This document shows positions 28,701-38,244 of a stretch of DNA of 64,000 bases, in pieces. Below the pieces are notes generated by a model. That model made no database searches, was not told the DNA's origin, and worked only from the letters and a program-made list of their open reading frames with translations. Location: NCBI RefSeq assembly GCF_013607875.1, contig NZ_VDES01000002.1, positions 389,638 to 453,637 of the forward strand, given 5' to 3'. Position 1 is the stretch's first letter. The number at the start of each line of letters is the position of its first letter. Position numbers and translations under genes: made by a program. The stretch comes from Blastomonas ursincola. GTDB taxonomy: Bacteria; Pseudomonadota; Alphaproteobacteria; Sphingomonadales; Sphingomonadaceae.

Positions 28701-31700
28701 CGCCATGTTGCCGGCGCGCGTATCCAGCACGATATAAGTGCCTGCCGTCAGATTGCCGATGGTCATGTTGCCGGCATTGACCAGCAGGTCGATATAGCCG
28801 TTGGTCGCGGTGACGGCAGACAGGGTCAGCCCGTTTGCTGCCGTCATGGCGACGAAATTGGCGGCCGTGATCGTGCCCGCATTGATCGCGCCAGTGGTCG
28901 ACGTCAGGTTGACATGGTTGCCCGATGTCAGGTTGCCGAGCTGCAGCGCGGCGCCCTGAATGCCGATGACCCCGCCTGCGTTGATGTTGCCCAGGTTGAT
29001 CGCGCCGCCGCCGACGGCCGTGAGGCTGCCGGGCGTGGCCAGATTGGCGGTAACGATGATCGCGCCATCGGATCGCAGATCCATGGCATTGGCGGTGATC
29101 GTGCCGATGGCACCGGGCGCGGTCACCACCGTGTCGGCAACGAAGCTTCCTGCCTGCACGCCGAATGCGCCCGCATTGACCGAGCCATTGTTCACCAGCA
29201 CCGAAAGCTGGACGGGGGTGATGAAGGTGAAGCTGCCCGTGACGTTCACCGCGGCATCGGTGACCCGGATGTAATCCTCGACGATCCCGGTCGGATCTGG
29301 CGCATCGCCGGCATTGCCGATGTTGAACACCAGACTGTTGGCCGACAGGTCGCCATTGACCGCACGGACGAACGATCCGGTCTCCTGGGTGGTCGTGCCG
29401 TTGATGGCCCCGGTTCCCGCCGTGCCCCTCGCAATCGCGATGATGTCGTTCGCGATCAGGGTGCCGCGGTTGGTGGGCGCCTGGAACTGCTCGGTGCTTT
29501 CCAGGCCGATCACGCCCCCGATCGCGTTGCCGCCATTGCCGCGCAGCGTTCCTGCACCGCCATTGCCGCCGCCGGCATTGGCCAGCATCGTCAGGTTGCC
29601 CACCCGGGTCAGCGATCCGCGCGTGGCGAAGAAGATGTCGCCGCCATCGCCCAGCCCGCCATTGCCGCCATTGCCGTTACCGGTGGTGCCGATGCCGCCA
29701 TCGCCGCCGGCGCCGCCAAAGCCATTGGCCTGAAGTGAGGCATCGGTCATCACCATGAAGCCGGTCGGCGTGGGATTGGGCCCGGTGGTGATCGTGCTGC
29801 TGACCGTGCCGATCTGCGTGTTGCCGCCCGTGCCGATTCCGCCTGCGCCGCCATTGCCGCCCAGGCCTGCAGATCCTGTGCCGCCCGCGCCGCCTGCGCC
29901 GCCAAAACCGTTCATCGACACCTGCAGGTTCAGGATGTCGAGCTGGCCGCCGCGCGCCGTGCCGATCGCCTGGGTCCGCCCGCCCGTGGCATTGCCGCCC
30001 GCACCGCCCGCCCCGCCGACCGTGCCATTGGCACCTGCGCCACCCGCGCCGCCAAAGGCGTCGGCAAGCAGCGTCACATTGTCGAAATCGAGCAGCCGGG
30101 TGGCCTGGCTACCGCCGGAGATCAGGGTGGCGAGGCCCCCCGTTGCATCGCCGCCGCGTCCGCCCAGCGCGCCGTCACCGCCGCGCGCCACAGCCGCGAC
30201 GAACATGTCGCCGCCGGTCATGTTGCTCTCGTTCGCGCCGATGCGCGAGGTACCGCCGGTACCGGCGCCGCCATTGCCCCCCACCAGCGCATTGCCGCCG
30301 GTGCCATTGGCCACCATCGAGATCAGGCCGCCGAAATTGAAGCTGCCGATCACCCCGATCGTGCCGGTTTCGGTCAGGCCGCCCGTGCCCACGCCGCCAT
30401 TGCCGGTCTGCGCCGATCCGCCGATGCCGTTCGTCGCCATGGTCAGTGCGTTGCCGAACATCATCTGGCCGCCGCCCGTACCGAACACCACCGCTGCGGT
30501 GCGGCCGCCAGTGGCATTGCCGCCATTGCCGGTCAGCAGGCTGTTGCCGCCGAACGCGCCGGCATCGAGCGAGGTCGTGCCCAGGATGCTGATCGAGCCC
30601 GATTGCGCCTGAACCGCCACGGTGCCGCCCAGGGCATCGCCGATGGTGCCGGTGAATGCAGAACCCGAATCGCCGATCGCATCGGCGACGAGATTGGCCG
30701 CAATGGTGATGGCTCCGCCGCTGTCGCGCGATTCGACGATGGCCGAACCGCCGGTCGCGGCGCCCGAATTGCCCGCGCCGTCGCGCACGACGCCGCTCAG
30801 GCCCTGCGCCGACATGAACACATTCTGGCTGAGCGCGATCTGGCCATTGCCCAACGAGAGGATGTTGGCAAAACCGCCGGTCGCCGCACCGCTATTGCCG
30901 CCTGCCGCGCCCGATCCGCCGAATGCGGACGAGTTCATGTTCGTCTCGCCGGTAACGGTGACCCGTCCGTTGGCCTGCGCAAAGATCTGCGTATCGCCGC
31001 CATCGCCAAGGCCGCCCGAAGTGCCGACGCCCGCACCCTGGCCGCCAAAGCCCTGTGCGCTCAGTTCGGCGGTGCTGCCGATCTGGATGATGCCGCCCAC
31101 GATCGATCCGATGATCGCCTGGCCGCCGGTGCCGATGCCGCCCGATCCATTGCCGCTGATCGCGCTGCCACCGGTGCCATCGGCATTGACCGTGCCGATG
31201 GCACCGATCGCCAGCGTGCCCGCGCCAGCACCCAGATTGGCGAGGCCGCCGGTGCCATTGCCGCCGCGCACGCCCCCGATGCTCGCGCCGCCGGTCCCGC
31301 GCGCGTCGGTGGTGGCATTGCCGGTGATGCTGATCGAGCGGTCGTTCACCGCAATGCGAACGTCGCCGCCCAGGCCATTACCCGCAATGCCGTCGCCGCC
31401 GCCCGTGTTGTCGCCGCCTATGCCGGTCGCGGCAACAAATGCATTGCCGGTGATCGTGATCTGACCGCCCGTATTCTGCGAGATCGACGCGCGCCCGCCC
31501 GTGCCGTTGCCGCCATCGACCCCGGTCAGCGAAGAGCTGAATGCGGCGCCATTGGCGTTGATATCGACATCGCCGGTGATGTTGATCGCCCCGTTGGCCA
31601 GCGCGGCGATCTGCGCCGTGCCGCCAGTGCCGTTGCCCGATCCGCCTTGGCCAGAGGTCGTCGCCGAACCCCCGACGCCGCCTGCGCTGATGAACAGGCC

Positions 31701-33941
31701 GTTGCCGAGCGTGATGACACCGCTGGTATTGGTGTTGACCAGCGCCGTGCCGCCGACGGCATTACCGCCGATCGTGCCCTGCCCGCCCGAGGCAAGGGCG
31801 CTGACATCCGATATTCCGGTGACGTTGAGCGAACCGCCCGCCGCGTTGATCACCATTTGCGCCTGGCCGCCAGTCGCGTCGCCGCCAACGCCGCCAGCGG
31901 TCTGGGCGCTGCCGCCATTGGCAAGCCCCTGCAGCGTGACATTGGCACCGGCGTTCAGAATGCCGCCCGCGCCGAAGATCTGCGCGAACGCGCGGCCGCC
32001 GATGCCATCGCCCCCCCGGCCAGTTGCCGAGGAGGTTGCGCCGCCAAGACCGATGCCGGTGACCAGCAGGTTGCCCAGAACACCGGCCGTGCCGCCGATA
32101 CCCGCACCGAAGGCGGCGGTACCGCCCGTACCGTTCCCGCCCCGCCCGAAGGCCGATTCACCGCCAAAGCCATCAGCGTTGAGCGTTGCCGAACCGAAGA
32201 TGATGAGCGCGTTGCCTGTCCCGGCGGCGGTCGAATTTCCTGCAGCGACCGAGACCTGTCCACCAAAGCCGTTGCCTGCCGTGCCTGAGCCGTAATCGGC
32301 GCTGCCGAAGCCGTTGGCGACCGCGTTGAGATTGCCGCTCAGGGAGATGCGCCCGTCCGTTCCGGTGCTGGATACGACCACCAGCCCGCCCCGACCGAAA
32401 TTGCTGCCGACGACCGTCGAAGGTTCGCCGATACCGGCAAAGCCACTGGCCGACATGTCGACATTGCCGGCGATCGTGATCTGCCCGCCCGAATCGCTCT
32501 GCAGCAGGGCCGTCCCGCCGGTACCGCTGCCGACGCTGCCCGAGATGAAATTGTTGCCGCCAAAGGCGTCTGCGCTAACCCGGGCCGTTCCGCCGATGGT
32601 GATGACACCATTCTGGAATGCCCTGATCTGGGCGGTGCCAGCGGTGACATTCTCGCCTGCGGTGGCGGCAAAGCGGTCGGCGGATACCAGCACATTGCCC
32701 GCGACCGAGGCGGTCCGTCCGTTGCGCGCGGTCAGCCGGGCGTTGTTGGGCGAGCGCAGGGTGAGGTCGCTTGCAAAGCTGAGATCGGCATTGAACGCAT
32801 CTGCCACCGCTTCGGTCACGCCCGCGCCCGTCAGCGACGAGGTGATCGTCGAATCGCTGATGAACAGGCGTGCCTGTTGCGCGGCATTGACTGCGGCGCT
32901 GTCGTCAATGGTATCGCCGAACACATTGTAGCCGGCTGAAAGGATGATCGAGTTGCCGACCACATTGGCGGCGCCCGCCACGTCGAAGCCCAGCTCGCTG
33001 CCGGCGCCGATTGCCATATAGATGGCGTTGTTCTTGGGCACGGCGACCATGTAGATGCGGTGATTGTCGCCGGCCCCGGCGCTTACCGGGCCACCCGTCT
33101 TGCCGTCGTGGAAGATAGCAGCGTTGCCGGTGATGGGATCGGTGGTCGCCGGATCGCCATTGGTGCCTGTCGTCACCTGAATGTCGAACAGCCCGCCGGT
33201 GCCGAAGGTGATCGTCGCCGCCTCGGCACCGACCATCAGCGCCGATCCATTGACATCGATCGTACCGCGCTGACGGACGATCGGCGAGACCATCGCGACA
33301 TAGCTGTTTTCCGGCGTCGCCTGAACCAGCGCGCCCGGATCGATTTGCACATAGCTGGTCGCGGATGCCGCCGGGCCGAGGGTGAAGGAACCGCCCGCAT
33401 TAATGAAATTGCCGCTGGCGTCGCGCACCGGATCGAGGCTGGTCAGCAGCAGCCCGCCGACATCGATCACCCCGGTCGATCCGATGACGATGCCGCCGGG
33501 GCTGTAGAACCAGACATTGCCGCCCGACACCAGACCCGCGCCGGTCTGCAGCTGGCTGATGACGGTGCCATTCATCGCGATCGCGCGATTGGGGTCGGTC
33601 GGGATGATGCGGTTGAGGACGGTGAACTGGTTCTGGATGGTCGGGTTGTTGCGGAAGAAGGCGGTCCGGCCATTGGGCAGGAAGTTGATCACCCCGCCGC
33701 CGATCGCGGTGTCGTTGGTGGTCCAGTTGATCACCGCCTGGTTGGTATCGACCCGGATATTGTCGGCACCCGGCGTGCGGTTGATGCCGACTCCGCCCGA
33801 GACCACGGTAGGCGTACCCTCGAAGGCCTGGGCATGAGCGGTGCCTGTCCCTCCGATCGCCAGGCCGGTAGCCAGCGCAAGCGCCGATGTCGCCTTGGCC
33901 AGCAGGATGCGGCGGGCGGTCAGGTTGCGGTCATAAGCCAT
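25764..33941 (-). CDS. TpsA-type filamentous haemagglutinin-like exoprotein, giant beta-helix
   Basis: A 2725-residue predicted secreted protein. It has a signal peptide (ALALATGLAIGGTGTAHAQA). The TPS recognition domain at about residues 40-200 (VVSGGVGINRTPGADNI, NVWFYSPGGIVIGSTG) uses SPGGI where NPNGI is usual. Residues about 480-1490 hold dozens of Gly/Asn-rich turns of the form GGNGTGGxA, about 40 residues apart. After about 1500 come parallel beta-helix rungs (AGNLTV-type). The tail has a close Cys pair (GCLLSAISCGG, about residue 2610), a polyproline and a Glu/Ala-rich helix. It lies between its likely exporter and the CHAT protein; function is unknown. Confidence 0.9.
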   Translation of the reverse strand: MAYDRNLTARRILLAKATSALALATGLAIGGTGTAHAQAFEGTPTVVSGGVGINRTPGADNIRVDTNQAVINWTTNDTAIGGGVINFLPNGRTAFFRNNPTIQNQFTVLNRIIPTDPNRAIAMNGTVISQLQTGAGLVSGGNVWFYSPGGIVIGSTGVIDVGGLLLTSLDPVRDASGNFINAGGSFTLGPAASATSYVQIDPGALVQATPENSYVAMVSPIVRQRGTIDVNGSALMVGAEAATITFGTGGLFDIQVTTGTNGDPATTDPITGNAAIFHDGKTGGPVSAGAGDNHRIYMVAVPKNNAIYMAIGAGSELGFDVAGAANVVGNSIILSAGYNVFGDTIDDSAAVNAAQQARLFISDSTITSSLTGAGVTEAVADAFNADLSFASDLTLRSPNNARLTARNGRTASVAGNVLVSADRFAATAGENVTAGTAQIRAFQNGVITIGGTARVSADAFGGNNFISGSVGSGTGGTALLQSDSGGQITIAGNVDMSASGFAGIGEPSTVVGSNFGRGGLVVVSSTGTDGRISLSGNLNAVANGFGSADYGSGTAGNGFGGQVSVAAGNSTAAGTGNALIIFGSATLNADGFGGESAFGRGGNGTGGTAAFGAGIGGTAGVLGNLLVTGIGLGGATSSATGRGGDGIGGRAFAQIFGAGGILNAGANVTLQGLANGGSAQTAGGVGGDATGGQAQMVINAAGGSLNVTGISDVSALASGGQGTIGGNAVGGTALVNTNTSGVITLGNGLFISAGGVGGSATTSGQGGSGNGTGGTAQIAALANGAINITGDVDINANGAAFSSSLTGVDGGNGTGGRASISQNTGGQITITGNAFVAATGIGGDNTGGGDGIAGNGLGGDVRIAVNDRSISITGNATTDARGTGGASIGGVRGGNGTGGLANLGAGAGTLAIGAIGTVNADGTGGSAISGNGSGGIGTGGQAIIGSIVGGIIQIGSTAELSAQGFGGQGAGVGTSGGLGDGGDTQIFAQANGRVTVTGETNMNSSAFGGSGAAGGNSGAATGGFANILSLGNGQIALSQNVFMSAQGLSGVVRDGAGNSGAATGGSAIVESRDSGGAITIAANLVADAIGDSGSAFTGTIGDALGGTVAVQAQSGSISILGTTSLDAGAFGGNSLLTGNGGNATGGRTAAVVFGTGGGQMMFGNALTMATNGIGGSAQTGNGGVGTGGLTETGTIGVIGSFNFGGLISMVANGTGGNALVGGNGGAGTGGTSRIGANESNMTGGDMFVAAVARGGDGALGGRGGDATGGLATLISGGSQATRLLDFDNVTLLADAFGGAGGAGANGTVGGAGGAGGNATGGRTQAIGTARGGQLDILNLQVSMNGFGGAGGAGGTGSAGLGGNGGAGGIGTGGNTQIGTVSSTITTGPNPTPTGFMVMTDASLQANGFGGAGGDGGIGTTGNGNGGNGGLGDGGDIFFATRGSLTRVGNLTMLANAGGGNGGAGTLRGNGGNAIGGVIGLESTEQFQAPTNRGTLIANDIIAIARGTAGTGAINGTTTQETGSFVRAVNGDLSANSLVFNIGNAGDAPDPTGIVEDYIRVTDAAVNVTGSFTFITPVQLSVLVNNGSVNAGAFGVQAGSFVADTVVTAPGAIGTITANAMDLRSDGAIIVTANLATPGSLTAVGGGAINLGNINAGGVIGIQGAALQLGNLTSGNHVNLTSTTGAINAGTITAANFVAMTAANGLTLSAVTATNGYIDLLVNAGNMTIGNLTAGTYIVLDTRAGNMALGDIQSGQDTELEAAGSVQFGNAVTGLEFAIEALGSITGGNVNAAGALPTTSYSVGLLSQTGNIQVGNLTGARNIGFIAGGTINAGSLTSGENIIALGTGNILFNGAVTTGNAASRYFYVGNTSMVTSLGQDFDPTPLFALTPVRTAGSLSVNGPIQASNVLAGVGTGFNSGAITANGGRVGITAANISSGAINSTLFSFLNATGGNLSVGNVTAGGAVTLLADTGPITAGTLGGSQVSVDGQGAVSIGGVTATGAAQLRSRAGTFTATGAITGGTVNIGGTAIALANVTSTAGAIAMAASAGNLSFGTLTSSANTQFTATGSVTGGDITAGSWIGTTVGGNMTLGNLRTTGPGTSPNGFSIGLGAQGNIVTGTINSFGLLGIGSDDGQGNFGNATSITTGAITAGGTVLARANQGIVTGAISSTNEIRVRGASVTTGALQATNAVFAAALNGNLNTGNVTTGTNALLLASQSISTGSIGTGTSGTTLLASSAGLAPTANLSQIDLNALLAATPARVGGSVSIGATTTGTLLGASTGTFSANSTITAGARISLDVGGTAVFGGLAVAPTIAISSGDIAFSQGGGLGNANTGTITLTANRSGAVVIGGTADSQSQQSGYTLDGSEISRIRAQNIVINAPNVSSTGTGVEIRALTMNGSSASSGVNLNGSEGSLTINTPGTIRVNGNAVFNAMAATNRVSLNAGRVEINADTGGLFLNGSSPGGILSINANNIHIASASLLERLADNVNFVGRDTALGLPIATARPDGVIQASSLRFTVGSTLLIQNTGTSLLNAGFFGRVGSFQVTPRSSQSQGTPNLIDLVIYGQLLDTGDLVRNGTSVRDLIFPRSTSSTGQDSGGPSGFTSTSSVNGCLLSAISCGGGGITETGPTVISHAGPPPPTPAAEREAQKEQEEAEAAAEEAARGEAAPRKPIMPPVTIVNTRRLGVEPIIDEPVTSGGNPNLQLDVPLAETVPDTGGQP

Positions 33942-35701
33942 CAGCGGGCTCCCCAGGGCAGTAGCAAGGTGGTGAGGGTGAACAGGATGCGCGGATCGGG
34001 CGTGTCGGTGCGCAGCCCTGCGGCCTCGGTCGGCACCGCGACGGTGACGTCGAGCCGGAACCGGTCGCTCAATCGCGCGCGCGCGCCGATGCCGACCGAG
34101 CTCAGCCGCTGCGGGTCGCCGGGGCGGCCATCGTCCCAGGTCCAGGCGACGTCCATGAAGGCGAACGGCTGGAACGAGAAATCGACATCCTTGATCGGCG
34201 TGATCTGCGGGCCGCGCAGTTCGGCCTGGAAACCGACGCCATCGTCGCCGACGATCGTGCCCGGATCATAGCCTCGGCCGATGGTGAAGTTGCCACCCGA
34301 ATATTCCTCGAAACTGAGCACCGGATCGAAGGCAAGCTGGCCGCGGCCGCGGATGAAGATCGAGCCCTTGTCGCCGAACGCCGCCTCGGCGGACAGTTCG
34401 CCGCGGATCAGTGTCGAGGTCGGATCGCCATCGCCGCGCGTGGTCGGGGTGCGCACCAGTGCGCAGACGAAATTGCATGGATCGCTTGCACCCAGGATCG
34501 ACAGGCCCTGGCGGAATTCGAGCAGCCCGGCCATGCGCCAGCGCGGCGAGGCGCCATTGGCCATGTCGATCGCCTCGCCCGACAGCTGGGCATAGGCGAT
34601 GCGCAAGCGGTCGCGCGAGAGCGGGCCGATGAAATCGATGTCCTGATCGACATAATCCATCCCCACCGTGCTGTAGAGCGATCCGGCCTGGCTGCGCAGC
34701 AGCGGATAGCGCGCCTCCGCGCTGGCGAGCAGGGTGGTCGCGGTGATCTTGGCGGAGACCCCGGCAGGCAAGTTGATGTCCGGCTCGGTCCAGGCATAGG
34801 TGAAGCGCCCGGCCAGGGTCAGGCCTTCCGAACCTACGCGGAATTCGTGCCCCGCCTGGACGATCTGCTGTTCCTGGAAATCGAGCGTCGAATAGGCCGA
34901 GACATAGGTGCGGTCGCCCATGCCGGTCAGGCCATAGAATTGCGCGCGCAGCTGCGCGCCATAGGGGCCGGCATCGCGCGCCGCCAGGTTCTGGACGTTC
35001 AGGTCAACCTCGAACGGGGTGCGCCGCACCGTGACATCGCCGATCAGCTCGCCCGGGCCTGTGCCCGCAGGGACCAGCGTCAGCCGGATATCATAGCCGG
35101 GCAGATCGCGCGCGAGCAGCAGATAGCGTTCGGCCAGCTTCTGGTTGAACACCGTGCCTTCGGTCAGCCGCTCCAGATAGCTGGCGACCAGCTTCTCGCC
35201 ATTGCCCGCATCGCCGCGCACGCGGATCTGCGTCAGCTTGGCATAGAGCACCTCGAACTGCACCACGCCATTGTCGATGCGCTGGGTGGGTACCTGCACG
35301 GCGGCGATATAGCCATCGCGGCGCAGCTTGGTGGCGACCGCATCGCGGATTTCGCAAAGCACCGCGACCGGCTGTTCGGTGCCGATATAGCGTTCGTACA
35401 GCGGACGCAGCTCGATCGGCGCGATGGGGCCCAGATTGTTGAAGCGCGCCTCGGTCAGCGTCAGTTTGACATTGGCATAGGCAGGGTCGGCCAGCGGGCA
35501 GGGCGCGCGCTCGATATCGCCTTCGACCGTCAGGCGCGCAGGCCGTTCGCTGCGCTGCTGCACCGGGCGCTCGATTTCCTCGCGTGTGGGGGGCGAGGGG
35601 ACATTGACCTGCTGGGCATGGCTCGCGCTCGTCCACAACAGCCCGGCGCAGGTCGCGGTGCCCAGAATCAGCTGTCGCGTGCGGAAATGGCGTTGTCCCA
35701 A
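33941..35701 (-). CDS. TpsB-type outer membrane transporter (ShlB/FhaC/HecB family)
   Basis: Outer-membrane beta-barrel predicted to export the adjacent exoprotein. After a signal peptide (LILGTATCAGLLWTSASHA) come a POTRA-like domain with a conserved Cys pair (APCPLAD...AVLCEIRD), a second POTRA (GVVQFEVLYAKLTQIRVRGD), and a 16-strand-type barrel. The barrel holds the family motif region RGYDPGTIVGDDGVGFQAELRGP (the RG[YF] of VRGY/F). The frame reaches an ATG at 35779. A TTG at 35701 is preferred because AGGGGGTG precedes it and it gives a normal signal peptide. The stop overlaps the TpsA start by one base. Confidence 0.88.
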   Translation of the reverse strand: MGQRHFRTRQLILGTATCAGLLWTSASHAQQVNVPSPPTREEIERPVQQRSERPARLTVEGDIERAPCPLADPAYANVKLTLTEARFNNLGPIAPIELRPLYERYIGTEQPVAVLCEIRDAVATKLRRDGYIAAVQVPTQRIDNGVVQFEVLYAKLTQIRVRGDAGNGEKLVASYLERLTEGTVFNQKLAERYLLLARDLPGYDIRLTLVPAGTGPGELIGDVTVRRTPFEVDLNVQNLAARDAGPYGAQLRAQFYGLTGMGDRTYVSAYSTLDFQEQQIVQAGHEFRVGSEGLTLAGRFTYAWTEPDINLPAGVSAKITATTLLASAEARYPLLRSQAGSLYSTVGMDYVDQDIDFIGPLSRDRLRIAYAQLSGEAIDMANGASPRWRMAGLLEFRQGLSILGASDPCNFVCALVRTPTTRGDGDPTSTLIRGELSAEAAFGDKGSIFIRGRGQLAFDPVLSFEEYSGGNFTIGRGYDPGTIVGDDGVGFQAELRGPQITPIKDVDFSFQPFAFMDVAWTWDDGRPGDPQRLSSVGIGARARLSDRFRLDVTVAVPTEAAGLRTDTPDPRILFTLTTLLLPWGAR

Positions 35702-35779
35702 GATCACCCCCTGTAACCTGTGCGGATACCGAGGAGACGCGGACACCAATGCATCACCCCGGACCGTATTCTGGATCAT

Positions 35780-36052
35780 GCTGCGGCTGTACCGCTCGCA
35801 TTTTCCTGGGCGACCTTGGGCGATGTCTTAACGCAGCCTCATATCGGGGGCAAGTCGCAAAAGCCGTGCCGCCCAGAATTATCCAGACTTAACATATGCT
35901 TGCTCATGTCAGCCAAGGGTGCAGGCCTCGCTTGCATCGGTATTGATTTTGTTAAGCATTTACGCAGACTTGCAGGCAAGGCCCTGCCAGCTCGAACGGG
36001 TCTGGCGCTCGCGGCTTCCCCTGTCGCCCGACTCGCGCTATGCGCCCGGCCC
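35780..36052. other. Divergent intergenic region between tpsB and hisC, 273 bp
   Basis: This stretch is richer in A and T than its surroundings (for example around 35875-35965) and should hold the promoters of the secretion unit and of hisC. No clear -35/-10 pair or strong palindrome was found by eye. Confidence 0.5.
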
Positions 36053-37153
36053 ATGACCAGCCAGCCCCAGCCCAAATCGTGGATCGCATCCATTCACGCC
36101 TATGTCCCCGGCAAGTCGGTCGGCGATGACGGCCGTCCGCTCGTCAAGCTCTCCGCCAACGAGAACCCGCTCGGCACCAGCCCGGCGGCGCTCCAGGCGC
36201 GCGCGCACGGTGCGGCGCTCGCCCCCTCGCTCTATCCCGATCCGGACAGCGCCGCGCTGCGCGAGGCGATCGGCAAGCTGCACGGGCTCGACCCGGCGCG
36301 GATCGTGTGTGGGACGGGATCGGACGAGCTGCTCAACCTCGCGGCGCAGGGCTATGCCGGGCAGGGCGACGAGGTCGTCTATGTCCGTTACGGCTTTTCG
36401 GTCTATGACATTGCCGCGCGGCGCTGCGGTGCGACGCCGGTAGTTGCGCCAGACAACTTCTACGCCACCGATGTCGATGCGCTGCTCGCCTGCGTGACCG
36501 ATCGCACCCGCGTGGTCTATCTCGCCAATCCCAACAACCCCACAGGCACGCTGACACCCCGTGCGGAGATCGCGCGGCTGCATGCCGGTCTGCCGTCGGA
36601 TGTGCTGCTGGTGCTCGACCAGGCCTATTCGGAATATCTGGACGCGGACGAGGACGATCATGGTCTCGAGCTCGCGGCCGGGCATTCCAACGTGCTGGTC
36701 ACGCGCACCTTCTCCAAGATCTATGGCCTGGCCGGCGAACGCATCGGCTGGGGCTATGGCGCGCAAGGCATCATCGACACGCTCAACCGCATCCGGGGGC
36801 CCTTCAACGTCACGCTCACCGGTCAGGCCGCGGCGCTGGCAGCGCTGGCGGACGAGGAATTCGTCACCCGCTCGCGCGAGCATAACAGTTTCTGGCGGCA
36901 ATGGCTGGCGGGCGAGCTCGCGCAGCTCGGCAATCATGGCGTGACCGTGGTGCCGAGCCATGCCAATTTCCTGCTGGTGCTGTTCGAGGGCGCGGTGAGT
37001 GCGGAGGCGGCCTATCAGGCGCTGATGCAGGCGGGCTATATCGTGCGCTGGCCCAAGGGCCAGGGGCTCGGCCATGCGCTGCGCATCACCATCGGCGAGG
37101 AAGCGCATATGCGCGCCATCGCGCAGGTGCTGCGGGATCTGGTGACCGCATGA
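36053..37153 (+). CDS. hisC: Histidinol-phosphate/aromatic aminotransferase
   Basis: A 366-residue class I/II PLP aminotransferase of the HisC family: [34 protein letters not shown], and the PLP lysine in [20 protein letters not shown]. It is joined by a 4-nt overlap to tyrA. From that context it probably also transaminates prephenate or phenylpyruvate/hydroxyphenylpyruvate, as described for hisH-tyrC pairs in related bacteria. The frame is open to 35720, but the conserved N-terminus starts at the ATG 36053. Confidence 0.92.
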   Translation: MTSQPQPKSWIASIHAYVPGKSVGDDGRPLVKLSANENPLGTSPAALQARAHGAALAPSLYPDPDSAALREAIGKLHGLDPARIVCGTGSDELLNLAAQGYAGQGDEVVYVRYGFSVYDIAARRCGATPVVAPDNFYATDVDALLACVTDRTRVVYLANPNNPTGTLTPRAEIARLHAGLPSDVLLVLDQAYSEYLDADEDDHGLELAAGHSNVLVTRTFSKIYGLAGERIGWGYGAQGIIDTLNRIRGPFNVTLTGQAAALAALADEEFVTRSREHNSFWRQWLAGELAQLGNHGVTVVPSHANFLLVLFEGAVSAEAAYQALMQAGYIVRWPKGQGLGHALRITIGEEAHMRAIAQVLRDLVTA

Positions 37154-38061
37154 GCGCACCCTTCGGCACCATCGCGATCGTCGGGCTGGGCCTGATCGGC
37201 TCGTCGATCGCGCGCGCCGTGCGCCAGGCGCTGCCCGATACGCGCATCCTGGGCTATGACCGCAGCGCCGATGTCTGCGCGCGGGCGCAAGCGATCGGGC
37301 TGTGCGACGGCTATAATGCCGGGTTCGGCCCCGAACTGGCGAGCGCCGAAATGGTCATCCTCTGCGTGCCCGTCGGCGCGATGGCTGCCGCCGCCACCGC
37401 CATGGCGCCGCATCTCTCGCCCGACACGATCATCAGCGATGTCGGCTCGTGCAAGGCGAGCGTGCTCACCGCCTTGCGCTCGGTGCTGCCCGAGGCCGTG
37501 ATCGTGCCTGCGCACCCGGTGGCGGGCACCGAGAATAGCGGGCCGGAAGCAGGCTTTGCCTCCTTGTTCAAGGGCCGCTGGTGCATCCTCACCCCCGATG
37601 ACGGCGCCGATGCGGCGGCGTGCGAGCGGGTCGCGGCGTTCTGGCAGGCGCTCGGCGCGAATGTCGAGACGATGGAGGCCGCGCATCACGATCTGGTGCT
37701 TGCGGTGACCAGCCATCTGCCGCACCTCATCGCCTATACGATCGTCGGCACCGCCAGCGATCTGGAAGGCGTGACGCAGAGCGAGGTGATCAAATATTCG
37801 GCCGGGGGTTTCCGCGATTTCACCCGCATCGCCGCCAGCGACCCGGTGATGTGGCGCGACGTGTTCCTCTCGAACAAGGACGCGGTGCTCGACATGCTCC
37901 AGCGCTTCTCGGAGGACCTGTCCGCGCTGCAGCGCGCGATCCGCTGGGACAAGGGCGACGAGCTCGAAGCGCTGTTCACCCGCACCCGCGCCATCCGCCG
38001 CTCGATCATCGAACAGGGCCAGGATGATGCCAAGCCCGATTTCGGGCGGGTGCATCAATAG
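37150..38061 (+). CDS. tyrA: Prephenate/arogenate dehydrogenase
   Basis: Oxidative decarboxylation in tyrosine synthesis. The 303 residues start with an NAD(P) dinucleotide fold ([19 protein letters not shown]). They continue with [10 protein letters not shown], the substrate region [18 protein letters not shown] and the helical C-domain [18 protein letters not shown] with [18 protein letters not shown]. There is no chorismate mutase or ACT domain, so it is the single-function cyclohexadienyl type. It is translationally coupled to hisC (ATGA) and ends ahead of a repeat shared with a convergent gene. Confidence 0.94.
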   Translation: MSAPFGTIAIVGLGLIGSSIARAVRQALPDTRILGYDRSADVCARAQAIGLCDGYNAGFGPELASAEMVILCVPVGAMAAAATAMAPHLSPDTIISDVGSCKASVLTALRSVLPEAVIVPAHPVAGTENSGPEAGFASLFKGRWCILTPDDGADAAACERVAAFWQALGANVETMEAAHHDLVLAVTSHLPHLIAYTIVGTASDLEGVTQSEVIKYSAGGFRDFTRIAASDPVMWRDVFLSNKDAVLDMLQRFSEDLSALQRAIRWDKGDELEALFTRTRAIRRSIIEQGQDDAKPDFGRVHQ

Positions 38062-38077
38062 GGGCATATGCATCACG

Positions 38078-38235
38078 CCCTCTCCCCTTGAGGGGAGAGG
38101 GAGGAGCCGCGTAGCGGCGGAGGGAGAGGGGAAAGCGCTGCCCTAGCCCCTCTCAACTCCGGCTAGCCAGACAAGCTGCCAAGCCTTCGTATCTCTCCCC
38201 TGAGCCGCAGGCGAGCGAAGCTCAACGGGAGAGAG
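38078..38235. repeat. Composite palindromic repeat, family A copy 3
   Basis: It starts with CCCTCTCCCCTTGAGGGGAG and has CGGCTAGCCAGACAAGCTGC then CAAGCCTTCGTATC in the centre. It closes with a split CTCTCCC...GGGAGAG hairpin. It lies between convergent tyrA and the M24 peptidase gene, where it could also stop transcription from both sides. Confidence 0.75.
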
Positions 38236-38244
38236 CTGCTCGCC

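Noticed and set aside
26025-32295. Long plus-strand open frames opposite the exoprotein gene (for example 26025-27764 and 30603-32288)
   Set aside because: They are shadows of the biased Gly/Ala/Asn codons of the minus-strand gene; their translations are low-complexity Arg/Ala/Pro or Pro/Ala strings with no ribosome sites or family features.
29500-32500. Repeated GCCGCCATTGCCGCC-like strings looking like a CRISPR or satellite array
   Set aside because: Spacing and sequence vary and the frame is an intact coding region; the repeats encode Gly-Asn turns of the beta-helix.
35720-36052. 110-residue N-terminal extension of hisC
   Set aside because: It covers the AT-richer promoter region and has no family similarity; HisC proteins start at the ATG 36053.
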